Part shown: positions 8,838 through 17,058 of the stretch, one piece after another | Layout of the letters: every line of letters starts with the position of its first letter | Numbering within the stretch: position 1 is the first letter of the stretch | Source: Crossiella cryophila | GTDB lineage: Bacteria; Actinomycetota; Actinomycetes; Mycobacteriales; Pseudonocardiaceae | Assembly: GCF_014204915.1 (NCBI RefSeq) | Contig: NZ_JACHMH010000001.1 | Span: 6,907,501-6,971,500, forward strand | Direction: 5' to 3' | DNA length: 64,000 nt | The notes under the pieces: generated by a model | Told to the model about the DNA's origin: nothing | Databases searched by the model: none | The model's input: the letters and a program-made list of their open reading frames with translations, nothing else | Translations under genes and position numbers: made by a program

Positions 8838-9467
8838 CTACGCGGGCAGCTCAGCCCCGTCCCGCAGCAGCGCGAACGCCTCGGTGAGCGCGGCCACCGC
8901 CTCCGGGTACACCTCCGCCGCCGACCGACCGGCCGCGATCTGAACCGAGTTCTCCCACATCAGCAACGTCTCCAGGGCCCCGGCCTGCACCGCCACCAGC
9001 CGCGCCCGCCGGGGCGGATAACCGGCCGCGACCAGCGCGTCGGCCAGTAGGGCCTCGGCGTCCGTGGCATAGCGGCGCAGCCGGGCGGCCAGGCTCTCGG
9101 TGCCGGTGATCAACCGGTAGAACCGGACCACCTCGGGCAGGTCGCACAGCCCGGTGTTCGGGTCCTGGCGGCGCAACGCCTCCAGCCAGCCCCGCTCCAG
9201 CGCGGCCAGCGGCGACTCCCCCACCACCCGGGCCCGCACGTACCGCGCCGACTCGTCCTGGTGGTCGGCGAAACGCTGCACGACCAGGTCTTCCTTGCTG
9301 GGGAAGTACTTGAACAGGGTGCGCTTGGAGACCTCGGCGACCGCGGCCACCTCGGCGACGGAGACCTGGTCGAAGCCACGGTCCAGGAACAGCTCGATGG
9401 CCGCCTCCGCGATGGCCTCGCGGGTCCGCTGTTTCTTGCGTTCGCGCAGCCCTGCCGGTTCGCCCAT
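8838..9467 (-). CDS. TetR/AcrR-family transcriptional regulator
   Basis: A 209-residue repressor-type protein. The N-terminal TetR helix-turn-helix spans about residues 10-55 (TREAIAEAAIELFLDRGF, then VSKRTLFKYFPSKEDL). The rest is a helical ligand-binding and dimerisation domain. I chose ATG at 9467, with AGGA 7 bases upstream; a GTG lies two codons earlier. It is divergent from the FAD monooxygenase at 9554 across an 86-base gap that holds an operator-like inverted repeat. It therefore probably represses itself and the monooxygenase until a small aromatic or antibiotic-like ligand binds. The ligand is not predictable from sequence. Confidence 0.9.
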   Translation of the reverse strand: MGEPAGLRERKKQRTREAIAEAAIELFLDRGFDQVSVAEVAAVAEVSKRTLFKYFPSKEDLVVQRFADHQDESARYVRARVVGESPLAALERGWLEALRRQDPNTGLCDLPEVVRFYRLITGTESLAARLRRYATDAEALLADALVAAGYPPRRARLVAVQAGALETLLMWENSVQIAAGRSAAEVYPEAVAALTEAFALLRDGAELPA

Positions 9468-9512
9468 CGGCACATCCTAGCCAACTCGTACACCCGGGGC
9501 ATAAGTAGACCT

Positions 9513-9528
9513 GGTATACCTTGATACC
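9513..9528. promoter_or_regulatory. Inverted repeat, putative TetR operator
   Basis: GGTATACCTTGATACC carries GGTAT and ATACC arms around a 6-base centre, with a nested GGTATACC palindrome. It lies between the divergent TetR and monooxygenase genes, 26 bases before the monooxygenase ATG. The TATACC part could also serve as a -10. The operator role is inferred from position. Confidence 0.45.
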
Positions 9529-9553
9529 GAGTGGACCTTTTGAAGGGAGTGTC

Positions 9554-11044
9554 ATGCGAACTCAGGTGATCGTCGTGGGCGCCGGGCCGACCGGCCTGAT
9601 GCTGGCGCACGAACTGCGGCTGGCCGGGGTGTCGACACTGGTGCTGGAACGACTGACCGAGCCAAACCCGCAGTCCAGGGCGGGCAGCCTGCAACCACGC
9701 ACCGCCGAGGTGCTGGACCTGCGCGGCCTGCTCACGCCACTGCTGGACGGCGTGCCCCTGACCGGCCTGATCGGCGGCCACTTCGCCGCCCTGCCGGTCC
9801 CCCTGGACTGCACCCCGTGGCAAACCCGCTACCCCACCCCGGTGCCCGTCTCGCAGGGACGACTGGAGGAGTTCCTGGAACAGCGGGTGATCGCGAACGG
9901 CGGCGAGGTACGCCGCGGCACAGAGGTGCTCGCCGTCAGCCAGACCGAGCACGGCGTCCAGGTCAACACCACCACCGGCGACACCCTGCACGCGGACTAC
10001 CTGGTGGCCTGCGACGGAGCGCACAGCACGGTGCGCAAACACCTCGCGATGGCCTTCCCCGGTCAAGCCGCCACGATCCGCTCGGTGGTCGCCGACATCG
10101 TCCTCACCAACCGACCGGTAGGGACGTCCGAGGGCGGCAGGCACTTCAGCGAAATGGTCCGCGGCACCAACGACTACTGGACGGTCCTGCACCCACTGGG
10201 CGACGGCGTCTACCGATTCATGTTCGGCAGCCTCACCGAACCGAGCCCGCCCAGGGACCAGCCGGTCACCGAGGCGGAGACCCGCGCCGCGCTGCAGGCG
10301 GTGTACGGCCCGGAGATCGACCTGACCGAGATCCGCGCCGCCTCCCGCTTCTCCAACGCCTCCCGCCAACTGACCAACTACCGAGCCAACCGGGTGTTCT
10401 TCGCCGGCGACGCCGCCCACATCCACCTCCCGGTAGGCGGCCAGGGCGTCAACCTGGGCGTACAGGACGCGATGAACCTGGGCTGGAAACTCGCCGCCCA
10501 GTTGAGTGGCCAGGCACCCGAGGGATTGCTGGACACCTACCAGTCCGAACGCCACCCAGTCGCCGCCGGCGTACTGGCCAACACCCAGGCCCAGGGCGTA
10601 CTGCTCAACCCGGGCGGCGCCGCGGAGGTGGCCGCACTGCGCGACCTGATGACCGGGTTGTTGCGACTGCCGGAGGTCAACCGGCATCTGTCGGGCATGG
10701 TGTCCGGGCTGGACATTCGCTATGACCTGGCTGATGGCGCGGAGGAGTTGGTGGGCCGGCGGATGCCTGACCTGGATGTGGTGAGTGGTGGTGGGGTGGA
10801 GCGGGTTGCCGGGTTGACTCACGCGGGTCGTGGGTTGTTGCTGCGTTTTGACGATGGGGGGAGCGCGGGTGTGGTTGGGGGGTGGGCGGATCGGGTGGAT
10901 CAGGTGGAGGTGAAGGCTGATGGGTGGCGGGGGTCGGTGTTGGTTCGGCCGGATGGGCATGTGTGTTGGGCGGGGAGCGGGGATGGGGACGGAGGACTGG
11001 GTGCCGCGCTGACTCGCTGGTTCGGCGCGCCGACCGGACGGTAG
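9554..11044 (+). CDS. Class A FAD-dependent aromatic monooxygenase (PHBH/rifampicin monooxygenase-like)
   Basis: A 496-residue NAD(P)H- and FAD-dependent hydroxylase. The N-terminal Rossmann motif GAGPTG sits at residues 9-14. The DG-containing motif lies in LVACDGAHSTVRK, and the GD motif of the FAD domain in FFAGDAAHIHLP near residue 284. The C-terminal ~110 residues resemble the thioredoxin-like tail of this family. ATG at 9554 follows AAGGGAG. The overall layout is close to antibiotic-modifying or polyketide-tailoring monooxygenases, so either detoxification or tailoring is possible; divergent TetR control favours detoxification. The last five codons (APTGR) and the stop lie inside the first unit of the palindromic repeat array, and another repeat-like stretch occurs in frame at 10106-10126. 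Confidence 0.9.
   Translation: MRTQVIVVGAGPTGLMLAHELRLAGVSTLVLERLTEPNPQSRAGSLQPRTAEVLDLRGLLTPLLDGVPLTGLIGGHFAALPVPLDCTPWQTRYPTPVPVSQGRLEEFLEQRVIANGGEVRRGTEVLAVSQTEHGVQVNTTTGDTLHADYLVACDGAHSTVRKHLAMAFPGQAATIRSVVADIVLTNRPVGTSEGGRHFSEMVRGTNDYWTVLHPLGDGVYRFMFGSLTEPSPPRDQPVTEAETRAALQAVYGPEIDLTEIRAASRFSNASRQLTNYRANRVFFAGDAAHIHLPVGGQGVNLGVQDAMNLGWKLAAQLSGQAPEGLLDTYQSERHPVAAGVLANTQAQGVLLNPGGAAEVAALRDLMTGLLRLPEVNRHLSGMVSGLDIRYDLADGAEELVGRRMPDLDVVSGGGVERVAGLTHAGRGLLLRFDDGGSAGVVGGWADRVDQVEVKADGWRGSVLVRPDGHVCWAGSGDGDGGLGAALTRWFGAPTGR
10106..10126 (+). repeat. Repeat-like stretch inside the monooxygenase frame
   Basis: ACCAACCGACCGGTAGGG followed by ACG resembles the units of the array at 11031-12320. 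It matches 18 of 21 bases with 33861-33881 in the small SARP gene. It encodes part of LTNRPVGTSEG. It may be an embedded repeat copy or chance similarity in GC-rich coding DNA. Confidence 0.35.
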
Positions 11045-12240
11045 GTCGGGGGCGCGGGCGGGGCAGGGGCTGACACCGCGCCCGACCGGACGGTAGGTCG
11101 GGACGCGCGAGGGGGCTGATTCAGCCGCCGACCGACTGGTGGACAGGGGCGCGCGGACTGGTTCGGCTCGACGCCCCGACCGAACGGTTGGTCGAGGAGT
11201 CCGCAGGCCGGTTGCAGCCCGACCGAACGGTTGGCCGACGAGACCGCGGCTCGATTCACAGCCCGACCGAACGGTTGGTCGGCGAGGGCGCAGCTCAACC
11301 CACAACCCGACCAAACGGTTGGCCGACAAGAGCACAGCTCGACCCACAGCTCGACCAAACGGTTGGTCGGCAAGACCGCAGCTCAACTCACAGCCCGACC
11401 AAACGGTTGGTCGGCAAGAGCCAGCTCGGCCCACACCCCGACCGAATGGTTGGTCGGCAAGGGCGCGGGGCGACACTTGCGGCCCAACCGAACGGTTGGC
11501 CGGGACGCACGAGTGGGCTGTTGCAATTGCCCACCGAACGGTAGGGCGTGACGCGGGTCGGTCGCCCCTGGCACTGGGTAAGCAGAGCGGCGCACCCCTG
11601 CCTGGCCCGCGGCCCGACCGAGCGGTTGGTTCAGATACAGACGCGCCGGCCGATCCCGCGCCCCGACCAATCGGTAGACAGGCGGGTGATGCGGGCTGAC
11701 CGCCCCTACCGCTTGGCAGGCGAGCGGCCCGGCCCCGCCTGATTTGGCGCCCTGACCGAATGGTTGGTTGAGGCGTCGGGGCGGATAGATTCCGCGCCCC
11801 GACCGAACGGTAGGTCGGGGCGCGGATGCAGGCTGACCGCACCGACTGCCCCCACCGCCTGGCAGGCTGAACGGCACGACCCGCCTAACTCGTCGGCCTG
11901 ACCGAACGGTTGGTCGAGGCGCTGGGCGCTGACCGATCCAGCGTCCCAACCGAACGGTCGGCAGGGGTGCGCGGCGCTGGGCGGTTCAGCGCACCGACCA
12001 GGCGGTAGGCGACGGTGCGCGATGCCGATGGTTCGGCGCACCAACCAAGCGGTAGGCAACGGTGCGCAATGCTGGTGGTTCGGCTCACCAACCAAGCGCT
12101 AGACAACCGTGCGCGATGCCGACGGTTCGGCTCACCGACCGAACGGTTGGACGGGAAACGCGACATGGGCTGACTCGACGTCCCGACCGAACGGTCGGCA
12201 GAGGCCCGCAGCACTGAGGGGTTGGGCGTCCGGGCCTGTG

Positions 12241-12280
12241 GTTGGGTGTCCCGGCCTACCGATCGGTCGGGACACCCAAC
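12241..12280. repeat. Long near-perfect hairpin inside the palindromic array
   Basis: The outer arms GTTGGGTGTCCCG and CGGGACACCCAAC are perfectly complementary, and the core between them reads GCCTACCGATCGGT. Pairing can extend to nearly the whole 40 bases with one mismatch. It lies 53 bases downstream of the GNAT stop, in the direction of GNAT transcription. It could end transcripts from both flanking genes, although no T-tract follows on either strand. Confidence 0.6.
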
Positions 12281-12296
12281 GTCGGCTGGTTTCGTA

Positions 12297-12320
12297 CCCC
12301 GACCAACCGGTTGGTCGGGG
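12297..12320. repeat. Perfect 24-bp palindrome, end unit of the array
   Basis: CCCCGACCAACC is followed immediately by its exact reverse complement. This is the only fully symmetric unit of the array and probably shows the ancestral form of the repeat. It sits 12 bases beyond the stop codon of the GNAT gene. Confidence 0.8.
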
Positions 12321-12332
12321 CGCGCTACAAAA

Positions 12333-12989
12333 TCAGGTCGCGGGGCGGGGGCTGGTGGCCATGACCACGGTGGCCTGCGCGGTCCAGCCCAGCTTGGTGT
12401 ACAGCCGTTCACCATCCGGACTGGCGAACAGAATGCCCGTGGTCGCGCCCCGGTCCACCGCCTCCGCCATCAGCTCCCCCATCACCACGCTGCCCAGACC
12501 CCGGCGACGGTGCGCATCAGCAGTCTCGATCTTGTCCGGGATCACATCCGTGCCGATCACCCCGGCCAACCCACTGGCGGCGACCTCCCCCGACTCGTGG
12601 CGCACCTCGGTCGAGATCACCCTTCCCGTCACCGTGGTCCGGCAGGTGTACCCGGTGGGAGCGGATCGCCGCGGATGCGTTGCCGCGTCCCGCGTCATGA
12701 TCCACTCGCGGTAGCCCCGAATGGTGAGCCCAGCCGCGCGTAGGACCTGCTCGACCTCGTCCGGGTGGTGGGTGGGAACCGTGAGCAGGGTTGGTTCTTC
12801 TTGGGTGGCGACTACTTCCGCCAGGGGGCGGACGGAGTCTGGGGGTGCTTCGATGTGCAGGGTGATCAGCTCGCGGTGGCGGTCTGGTTGGGCGAGGAGG
12901 AAGTCCAGGGCGCCGTGGGACTCCAGGGGTGGGGTCCAGCCTCGGCATTCGCTCCAGCCTTGTTGCCAGCGGCGGATCAGTTCGGTCAT
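12333..12989 (-). CDS. GNAT-family N-acetyltransferase
   Basis: A 218-residue protein whose C-terminal half holds the acetyl-CoA-binding motif A of the GNAT fold (ADAHRRRGLGSVVMGEL, the Q/RxxGxG/A pattern), followed by a strand and ERLYTKLGW. The N-terminal ~110 residues are less conserved and could be a degenerate second GNAT domain. It starts with ATG. The substrate is unknown. It is convergent with the FAD monooxygenase across the repeat array and lies 40 bases downstream of the stop of the AfsR-like gene on the same strand. Confidence 0.85.
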   Translation of the reverse strand: MTELIRRWQQGWSECRGWTPPLESHGALDFLLAQPDRHRELITLHIEAPPDSVRPLAEVVATQEEPTLLTVPTHHPDEVEQVLRAAGLTIRGYREWIMTRDAATHPRRSAPTGYTCRTTVTGRVISTEVRHESGEVAASGLAGVIGTDVIPDKIETADAHRRRGLGSVVMGELMAEAVDRGATTGILFASPDGERLYTKLGWTAQATVVMATSPRPAT

Positions 12990-13029
12990 GCGGGGATCAT
13001 CTCTCAGGCGGGGGCCGGGGGTGGGGGAA

Positions 13030-15012
13030 TTACGGGTCCTCGGCTTGGGCGCGTTCGGTGGCGTAGAGGCGGAGTAGGTCGTCGAGGGTGTAGCTGCCTG
13101 CGGGGGCGGCTCGGATGAGGTGTTGGGCGGCCAGGCGGTCGAGCATGTGGTCGGCGTCGTGGGAGGTGCCGTCGATGAGCGCGGCCACGGTTTCGCCGGA
13201 GAAGCCGCCGTGCACCAGGCTCAATCGGCGGAACAGGCGTTGGGTGGCCAGGTCCAGGGTGCCGTAGGAGTGGTCGAAGGCGGCGCGCAGGGACAGGTGT
13301 TGGTCGCTGTCGACCTCCAGTGCTGCCAGGCGGTTTCCGTTGTGTAGGGCCAGGACGTAGTCGGCTATGCGGTGGTGGGGGTGGTTGACCAGGTTGGCGG
13401 CGGCGGCGCTGAGCGCGAGGGGGAGGTGGGCGCAGAGGCGGGTTAGTTCGGCCGCGGCTTTGGGTTCGGCTCGGACTCGGTCGGGGCCGAGCATGCGGGC
13501 CAGGGCACGTAGGGAGTCGACTGGGCTGAGGACGTCCAGGTTGAGTAGGTGGGCGCCGTCGCTGGCGGCCAGGCTGCCTAGGCGGTGTCGGCTGGTGATC
13601 ACCACGAAGCAGCTCGGGCTGCCGGGCAGCAGGGGGCGGATTTGGGCGGGGTGGGCGGCGTTGTCGAGTAGTACCAGTACTTTTCGGCTGGCGAGCAGGG
13701 TGCGGTAGAGGGCGGCTGCCTCGTCGGCCTCGGCTGGGACTTCGTCAGCGGGGACGCCGAGGGCGCGCAGGAATCGGGCCAGCACCCGGCTGGCCGAGAC
13801 GGGGGCGTTGCCGTGCAGGTTGACGAAGAGCTGGCCGTCCGGGAAGCGGCCGCTGGCCCGGTGCGCCCAGTGCACGGCCAGGGTGGTCTTGCCGACGCCT
13901 GCCGCGCCGACGATGGCGGCGGCGTTGACCGTGCCCGCGCCGATGTTCTCCGCGCCGGCGAGGAAGGCGTCCAGCTGGGCCAGATAACGGTCCCGCCCGG
14001 CCAGGCCGGGGGTGTCGCTGGGGAGCTGAGTGGGCACCGGGGCGCCGGGATCCCTTGGTGTGGCACGGGAAACGGTGACGGGTGGCAGCGGCAGCTCGCC
14101 GCGCAGCACCCGCAGGTGCGCCTCCTGGATCTCCGCGCCGGGGCCCACGCCCAGTTCCTCGGCCAGGCGGGCCCGGATCTCGGTGAACAACCGCAGTGCC
14201 TCGGCCTGTCTGCCGCAGCCGGCCAGGGCGAGCATCAGCCTGGCGTGCAAACCCTCGTGCAGCGGCTCGTCGTGCACCAGTGGGCGCAGTCGTTCCACCG
14301 CGGGTTCGTGCCTGCCCAGGGCGATGGACAGATCGGTATAGGTGAGCAGCGCGGCCAGGCGGCGCTGGGACAACGCGATCGCGGCCGGGTGCTGCCGCAG
14401 CCGGGGTCCGAGGTCGACCAGCACCGGGCCGCGCCAGCGGTGCAGGGCCGAGTCGAACAGTTCCAGCGCCGCGCCCGCGTCCTCGGCGGCACGTTCGGCG
14501 TGATGCACGAGTTCGTCGAACTCCAGCAGGTCGAGTTGACCGGCTTCCACCGGCATCCGGTAGCCGTCGCGGACCGCGGTGATCACCGATCCCCTGGCCC
14601 GGCCCTCGCGGCCGGGTTGCAGGCCGCGGCGCAGCCGGGAGACGTAGGAGTGCACCAGTCCGGCGCAGGTGCGTGGCGGGTTGACGCCCCAGAGGACGTC
14701 GATGATCTCGTCCCGGGTGACCACCCGATCAGGTTGCAGGGCCAGCAGGCCCAACAGACATCGTTGTTTGAGCGGACCGATGTCCACTGGCCGGTGTGCC
14801 TGGTAGACGGTGAGCGGGCCGAGGATGTTCAGCCGCAGTGGCTTGCGGCCGCGTGGCGGGGTGCCGCCGCGTGGCCGGACCAGTTCCCGCCGGGCGCCGA
14901 CTTCGGCCCGACCTTCCCGCAGTACTTCGCCTGATCTCCTGGTTAACGAACCATGTTCCAATGTCACGCCCGCAGCCCCCAGCCCTGGCGTTATGCCCTC
15001 CGACCACCGCAC
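13030..15012 (-). CDS. AfsR-like SARP regulator with NB-ARC ATPase domain
   Basis: Up to 660 residues. An OmpR-type winged helix (RLNILGPLTVYQ to YRMPVEAG) is followed by a bacterial transcriptional activation domain (about residues 155-300). An NB-ARC STAND ATPase comes next, with Walker A GAAGVGKTT and the LLVLLDNA Walker B region, and the protein ends soon after. A long TPR tail as in AfsR is absent. The start is uncertain: the frame opens at GTG 15012, other GTG/TTG codons lie at 14967 and 14961, and the recognisable domain begins only about residue 58. The AT-rich stretch 14940-15110 may be promoter. It is divergent from the class II cyclase and probably activates that operon. The last gene of its own unit may be the GNAT gene. 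Confidence 0.88.
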   Translation of the reverse strand: MRWSEGITPGLGAAGVTLEHGSLTRRSGEVLREGRAEVGARRELVRPRGGTPPRGRKPLRLNILGPLTVYQAHRPVDIGPLKQRCLLGLLALQPDRVVTRDEIIDVLWGVNPPRTCAGLVHSYVSRLRRGLQPGREGRARGSVITAVRDGYRMPVEAGQLDLLEFDELVHHAERAAEDAGAALELFDSALHRWRGPVLVDLGPRLRQHPAAIALSQRRLAALLTYTDLSIALGRHEPAVERLRPLVHDEPLHEGLHARLMLALAGCGRQAEALRLFTEIRARLAEELGVGPGAEIQEAHLRVLRGELPLPPVTVSRATPRDPGAPVPTQLPSDTPGLAGRDRYLAQLDAFLAGAENIGAGTVNAAAIVGAAGVGKTTLAVHWAHRASGRFPDGQLFVNLHGNAPVSASRVLARFLRALGVPADEVPAEADEAAALYRTLLASRKVLVLLDNAAHPAQIRPLLPGSPSCFVVITSRHRLGSLAASDGAHLLNLDVLSPVDSLRALARMLGPDRVRAEPKAAAELTRLCAHLPLALSAAAANLVNHPHHRIADYVLALHNGNRLAALEVDSDQHLSLRAAFDHSYGTLDLATQRLFRRLSLVHGGFSGETVAALIDGTSHDADHMLDRLAAQHLIRAAPAGSYTLDDLLRLYATERAQAEDP

Positions 15013-15159
15013 GACCTCAACAAGTGGCCAATACTGCCAGAGCGCGGACGCATTGACTACGCTTCTCCCCCGATCTCAGTTAGTTGATAGCATCGAAATA
15101 ATCCGGTTATCGTGATCTTAAGGTTCACGCCGCACTGCCCTCCACCGCGTTTCCACTGC

Positions 15160-15189
15160 TGCAGCCGGGTGCAGCCAAATGCAGAACCT
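15160..15189 (+). promoter_or_regulatory. Three direct repeats, possible SARP binding site before the cyclase operon
   Basis: TGCAGCC, TGCAGCC and TGCAGAA start at 15160, 15170 and 15180, a 10-base period. SARPs bind direct heptamer repeats spaced by about one helical turn, usually 11 bases. The site lies between the AfsR-like gene and the cyclase gene, with an AT-rich stretch (15080-15125) beside it. The 327-base gap from 15013 to 15339 holds no other recognisable element. The role is inferred. Confidence 0.4.
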
Positions 15190-15339
15190 CCGGCAAAACC
15201 CCAGCTCAGAGCCTGTTGCAGTGCGGCAGGCAGACGGGTGACCGGCTCCAGTTCCGGTCCAGCCGGGCGGCCAGGCGATCTCGGTACGGTAATGACCGGG
15301 CTCCTTACCTGAAACATCGGCAAATTGGGGTGGCCGCGC

Positions 15340-17058
15340 ATGGTTTTTGTGAACGAGCCAGTTGTGAATTCCACGGAGCTGACCGGGCGCGCGAGCGTGG
15401 GCGTGCACAAGGCCGTCGAGAATTTGTATACGCGGCAGCGCCCGGACGGCGCCTGGACGGACCGGCTTTCCTCCTCAACGGTCTCCACCGCACTGGGTTT
15501 GCTGGCACTGGCCAAGGCCGATCGGGAGCGGTACCGCGAGCGCCTGGAGCGCGGTATGGACTGGCTGCGTGCGCACCAGCGCGCCGACGGCGGCTGGAGC
15601 ATGGCCGACGCGCACCCGCCGAGCAGCCCCGGCATGACCGCTTTCGCCATCGCCGCCTGCCACGAACTGGACCCCGAGGGCTGCCGCGAGCGGATCGCCA
15701 AGGGGTTCGCCTTCATCGAGGCCAACGGCACCGACGCGGTCATCCCCGGCATGCGCGGCCCCGGCCCGAAAACCTGGCCTGCCGCCGCGCCGTTCGCGCT
15801 GTCCCTGGTGGGGCTGCGGGACATCACCGAGCAGCCGACGCTGCCGGTGGAGGTGATGTTGCTGCCGCCCAGGCTGCGCAACAAGGTCTCCATCGGCATG
15901 CCCGCGGTGCTCGCCCTCGGCCTGATGCAGGCCAGGGTGTTGCCCGCCAGCCCGCCGCGCCGGCTGCTGCAACGCCTGGCCCAGCCGCGGGCGCTGGCCT
16001 GGCTGCGCGCGGTGATGGCGCCCAACGGCGGCGTGGAGGAGTGCCCGATGCTCTCCGCGCTGATCTTCCTCGGGCTGCAGGCCGCCGACCTGGGCCCTGA
16101 CCTGCAACAGGGTTCGCTGGACTACCTCCTGGACACCCAGCGCGAGGACGGCTCCTGGGCGATCGACCGCGACCTGGAGATCGCGGTGACCTGCTACTCC
16201 GTGCTCGCCCTTGCCGAGCACACCGACGTCGCCGCCGACCCTCGGCTGCGGCCCACCAGGGACTGGCTGCTCTCCACTCAGTGGACCGAACCCTTCCGCC
16301 CGTTGAAGATCCCGGCGGGTGGCTGGTCCTGGAACGTGCCATCGGGCTGGCCGGAATCCGAGGACACCGCGGTGGTGCTGTCCACCCTCGGCCTGCTCGG
16401 CCTGGACCGCACGCACCCCGGGGTGGCGGCCGGACTGCGCTGGCTGCGGGTGCGGCAGAACCGCAACGGCTCCTGGTCGGAGTGGGTGCGCAACTCCTTC
16501 ATCCTCAACGACAAACCGTGCACCGGGGTCACCGCGCACGTGCTGATGGCCATGCACCAGCACAACGAGCCGCGCTCGCGCTGGGCGCCGATCGACCGCG
16601 GTCTGCGCTGGTATGAGAAGGACCAGCTGCCGGACGGATCGTTGCCCTCGCTGTGGTTCCGGGACGGCACGCACGGCACCGCCAAGGTGCTGGAGACCTA
16701 CGCCGAACTGGGCATCCCGCAGGATCCGGTGGCCCGGCGGGCAACACAGTGGCTCTGGGACAACCAGGCGCCCTCGGGTGGCTGGCCGTTGAGCGTGCAG
16801 ACCAGCGCGCCGGGTGAGACCGCCGAGGAGACCGCGTGGGCGGTGTACTCGTTGCTGCGGGCCGGGGAATCGCCGTGGGACCCGAGGGTGCTGCGCGCGG
16901 TGGACTGGCTGCTGGATCGCCAGGACGAGCAGGGCAGCTGGGCGCCGTCACCGACCGGGCTGTACTTCGAGGACCTCTGCTACAGCGACGACCTGATCAC
17001 GCACGCCTACACGCTGCGGGCGCTGGCGCGCTGGCTGCGGCAGGCCGAGCGGACATGA
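15340..17058 (+). CDS. Class II terpene cyclase, squalene-hopene cyclase/prenyltransferase-repeat family
   Basis: A 572-residue alpha-barrel protein with at least five QW-type repeats (QRPDGAW, QRADGGW, QREDGSW, QNRNGSW, QDEQGSW). These place it with squalene-hopene cyclases and bacterial class II diterpene synthases, which start cyclisation by protonation. The position of the DxDD acid motif reads ESED at residues 339-342 (GWPESEDTAVVLS). The catalytic central Asp is thus Glu, an unusual change. The size is nearer to class II diterpene cyclases (~530) than to hopene cyclases (~630). I chose ATG at 15340; a TTG lies five codons earlier and a GTG three codons later. The stop overlaps the next P450 start (ATGA), and a polyprenyl synthase follows, so the substrate is probably a linear prenyl chain made by that enzyme. 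Confidence 0.85.
   Translation: MVFVNEPVVNSTELTGRASVGVHKAVENLYTRQRPDGAWTDRLSSSTVSTALGLLALAKADRERYRERLERGMDWLRAHQRADGGWSMADAHPPSSPGMTAFAIAACHELDPEGCRERIAKGFAFIEANGTDAVIPGMRGPGPKTWPAAAPFALSLVGLRDITEQPTLPVEVMLLPPRLRNKVSIGMPAVLALGLMQARVLPASPPRRLLQRLAQPRALAWLRAVMAPNGGVEECPMLSALIFLGLQAADLGPDLQQGSLDYLLDTQREDGSWAIDRDLEIAVTCYSVLALAEHTDVAADPRLRPTRDWLLSTQWTEPFRPLKIPAGGWSWNVPSGWPESEDTAVVLSTLGLLGLDRTHPGVAAGLRWLRVRQNRNGSWSEWVRNSFILNDKPCTGVTAHVLMAMHQHNEPRSRWAPIDRGLRWYEKDQLPDGSLPSLWFRDGTHGTAKVLETYAELGIPQDPVARRATQWLWDNQAPSGGWPLSVQTSAPGETAEETAWAVYSLLRAGESPWDPRVLRAVDWLLDRQDEQGSWAPSPTGLYFEDLCYSDDLITHAYTLRALARWLRQAERT

Larger units (their letters stand above)
11031..12320. repeat. Array of ~27 degenerate palindromic repeats between convergent genes
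   Basis: This stretch has no credible gene and is filled by units with the core CGACCRAACGGTTGGTCGG, recurring every ~43-51 bases. Unit starts are near 11031, 11082, 11127, 11177, 11219, 11263, 11307, 11351, 11394, 11437, 11483, 11529, 11613, 11661, 11751, 11798, 11897, 11944, 11992, 12037, 12082, 12131, 12182, 12241 and 12297. Weaker or reversed units lie near 11571, 11704 and 11850. Spacers of neighbouring units resemble each other (for example GCAGCTCAACYCACAGC at 11290-11395), so whole ~44-base units were probably duplicated. The array runs from the monooxygenase stop codon to 13 bases from the GNAT stop. The pitch is not a multiple of three, which argues against coding. A terminator-like or protein-binding role is inferred. 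Confidence 0.85.

Noticed and set aside
9110-11842. A 910-residue minus-strand reading frame across the repeat array
   Set aside because: It runs antisense through the TetR and monooxygenase genes, and its repeated peptides (QPFGRAV, ANRSVG) simply translate the DNA repeats; long open frames are expected at this GC content.
11031-12320. CRISPR array
   Set aside because: The ~20-24 base repeats and ~20-26 base spacers look CRISPR-like, but the repeats are strongly degenerate, the spacers resemble each other, some units are reversed and no cas gene is in the window.
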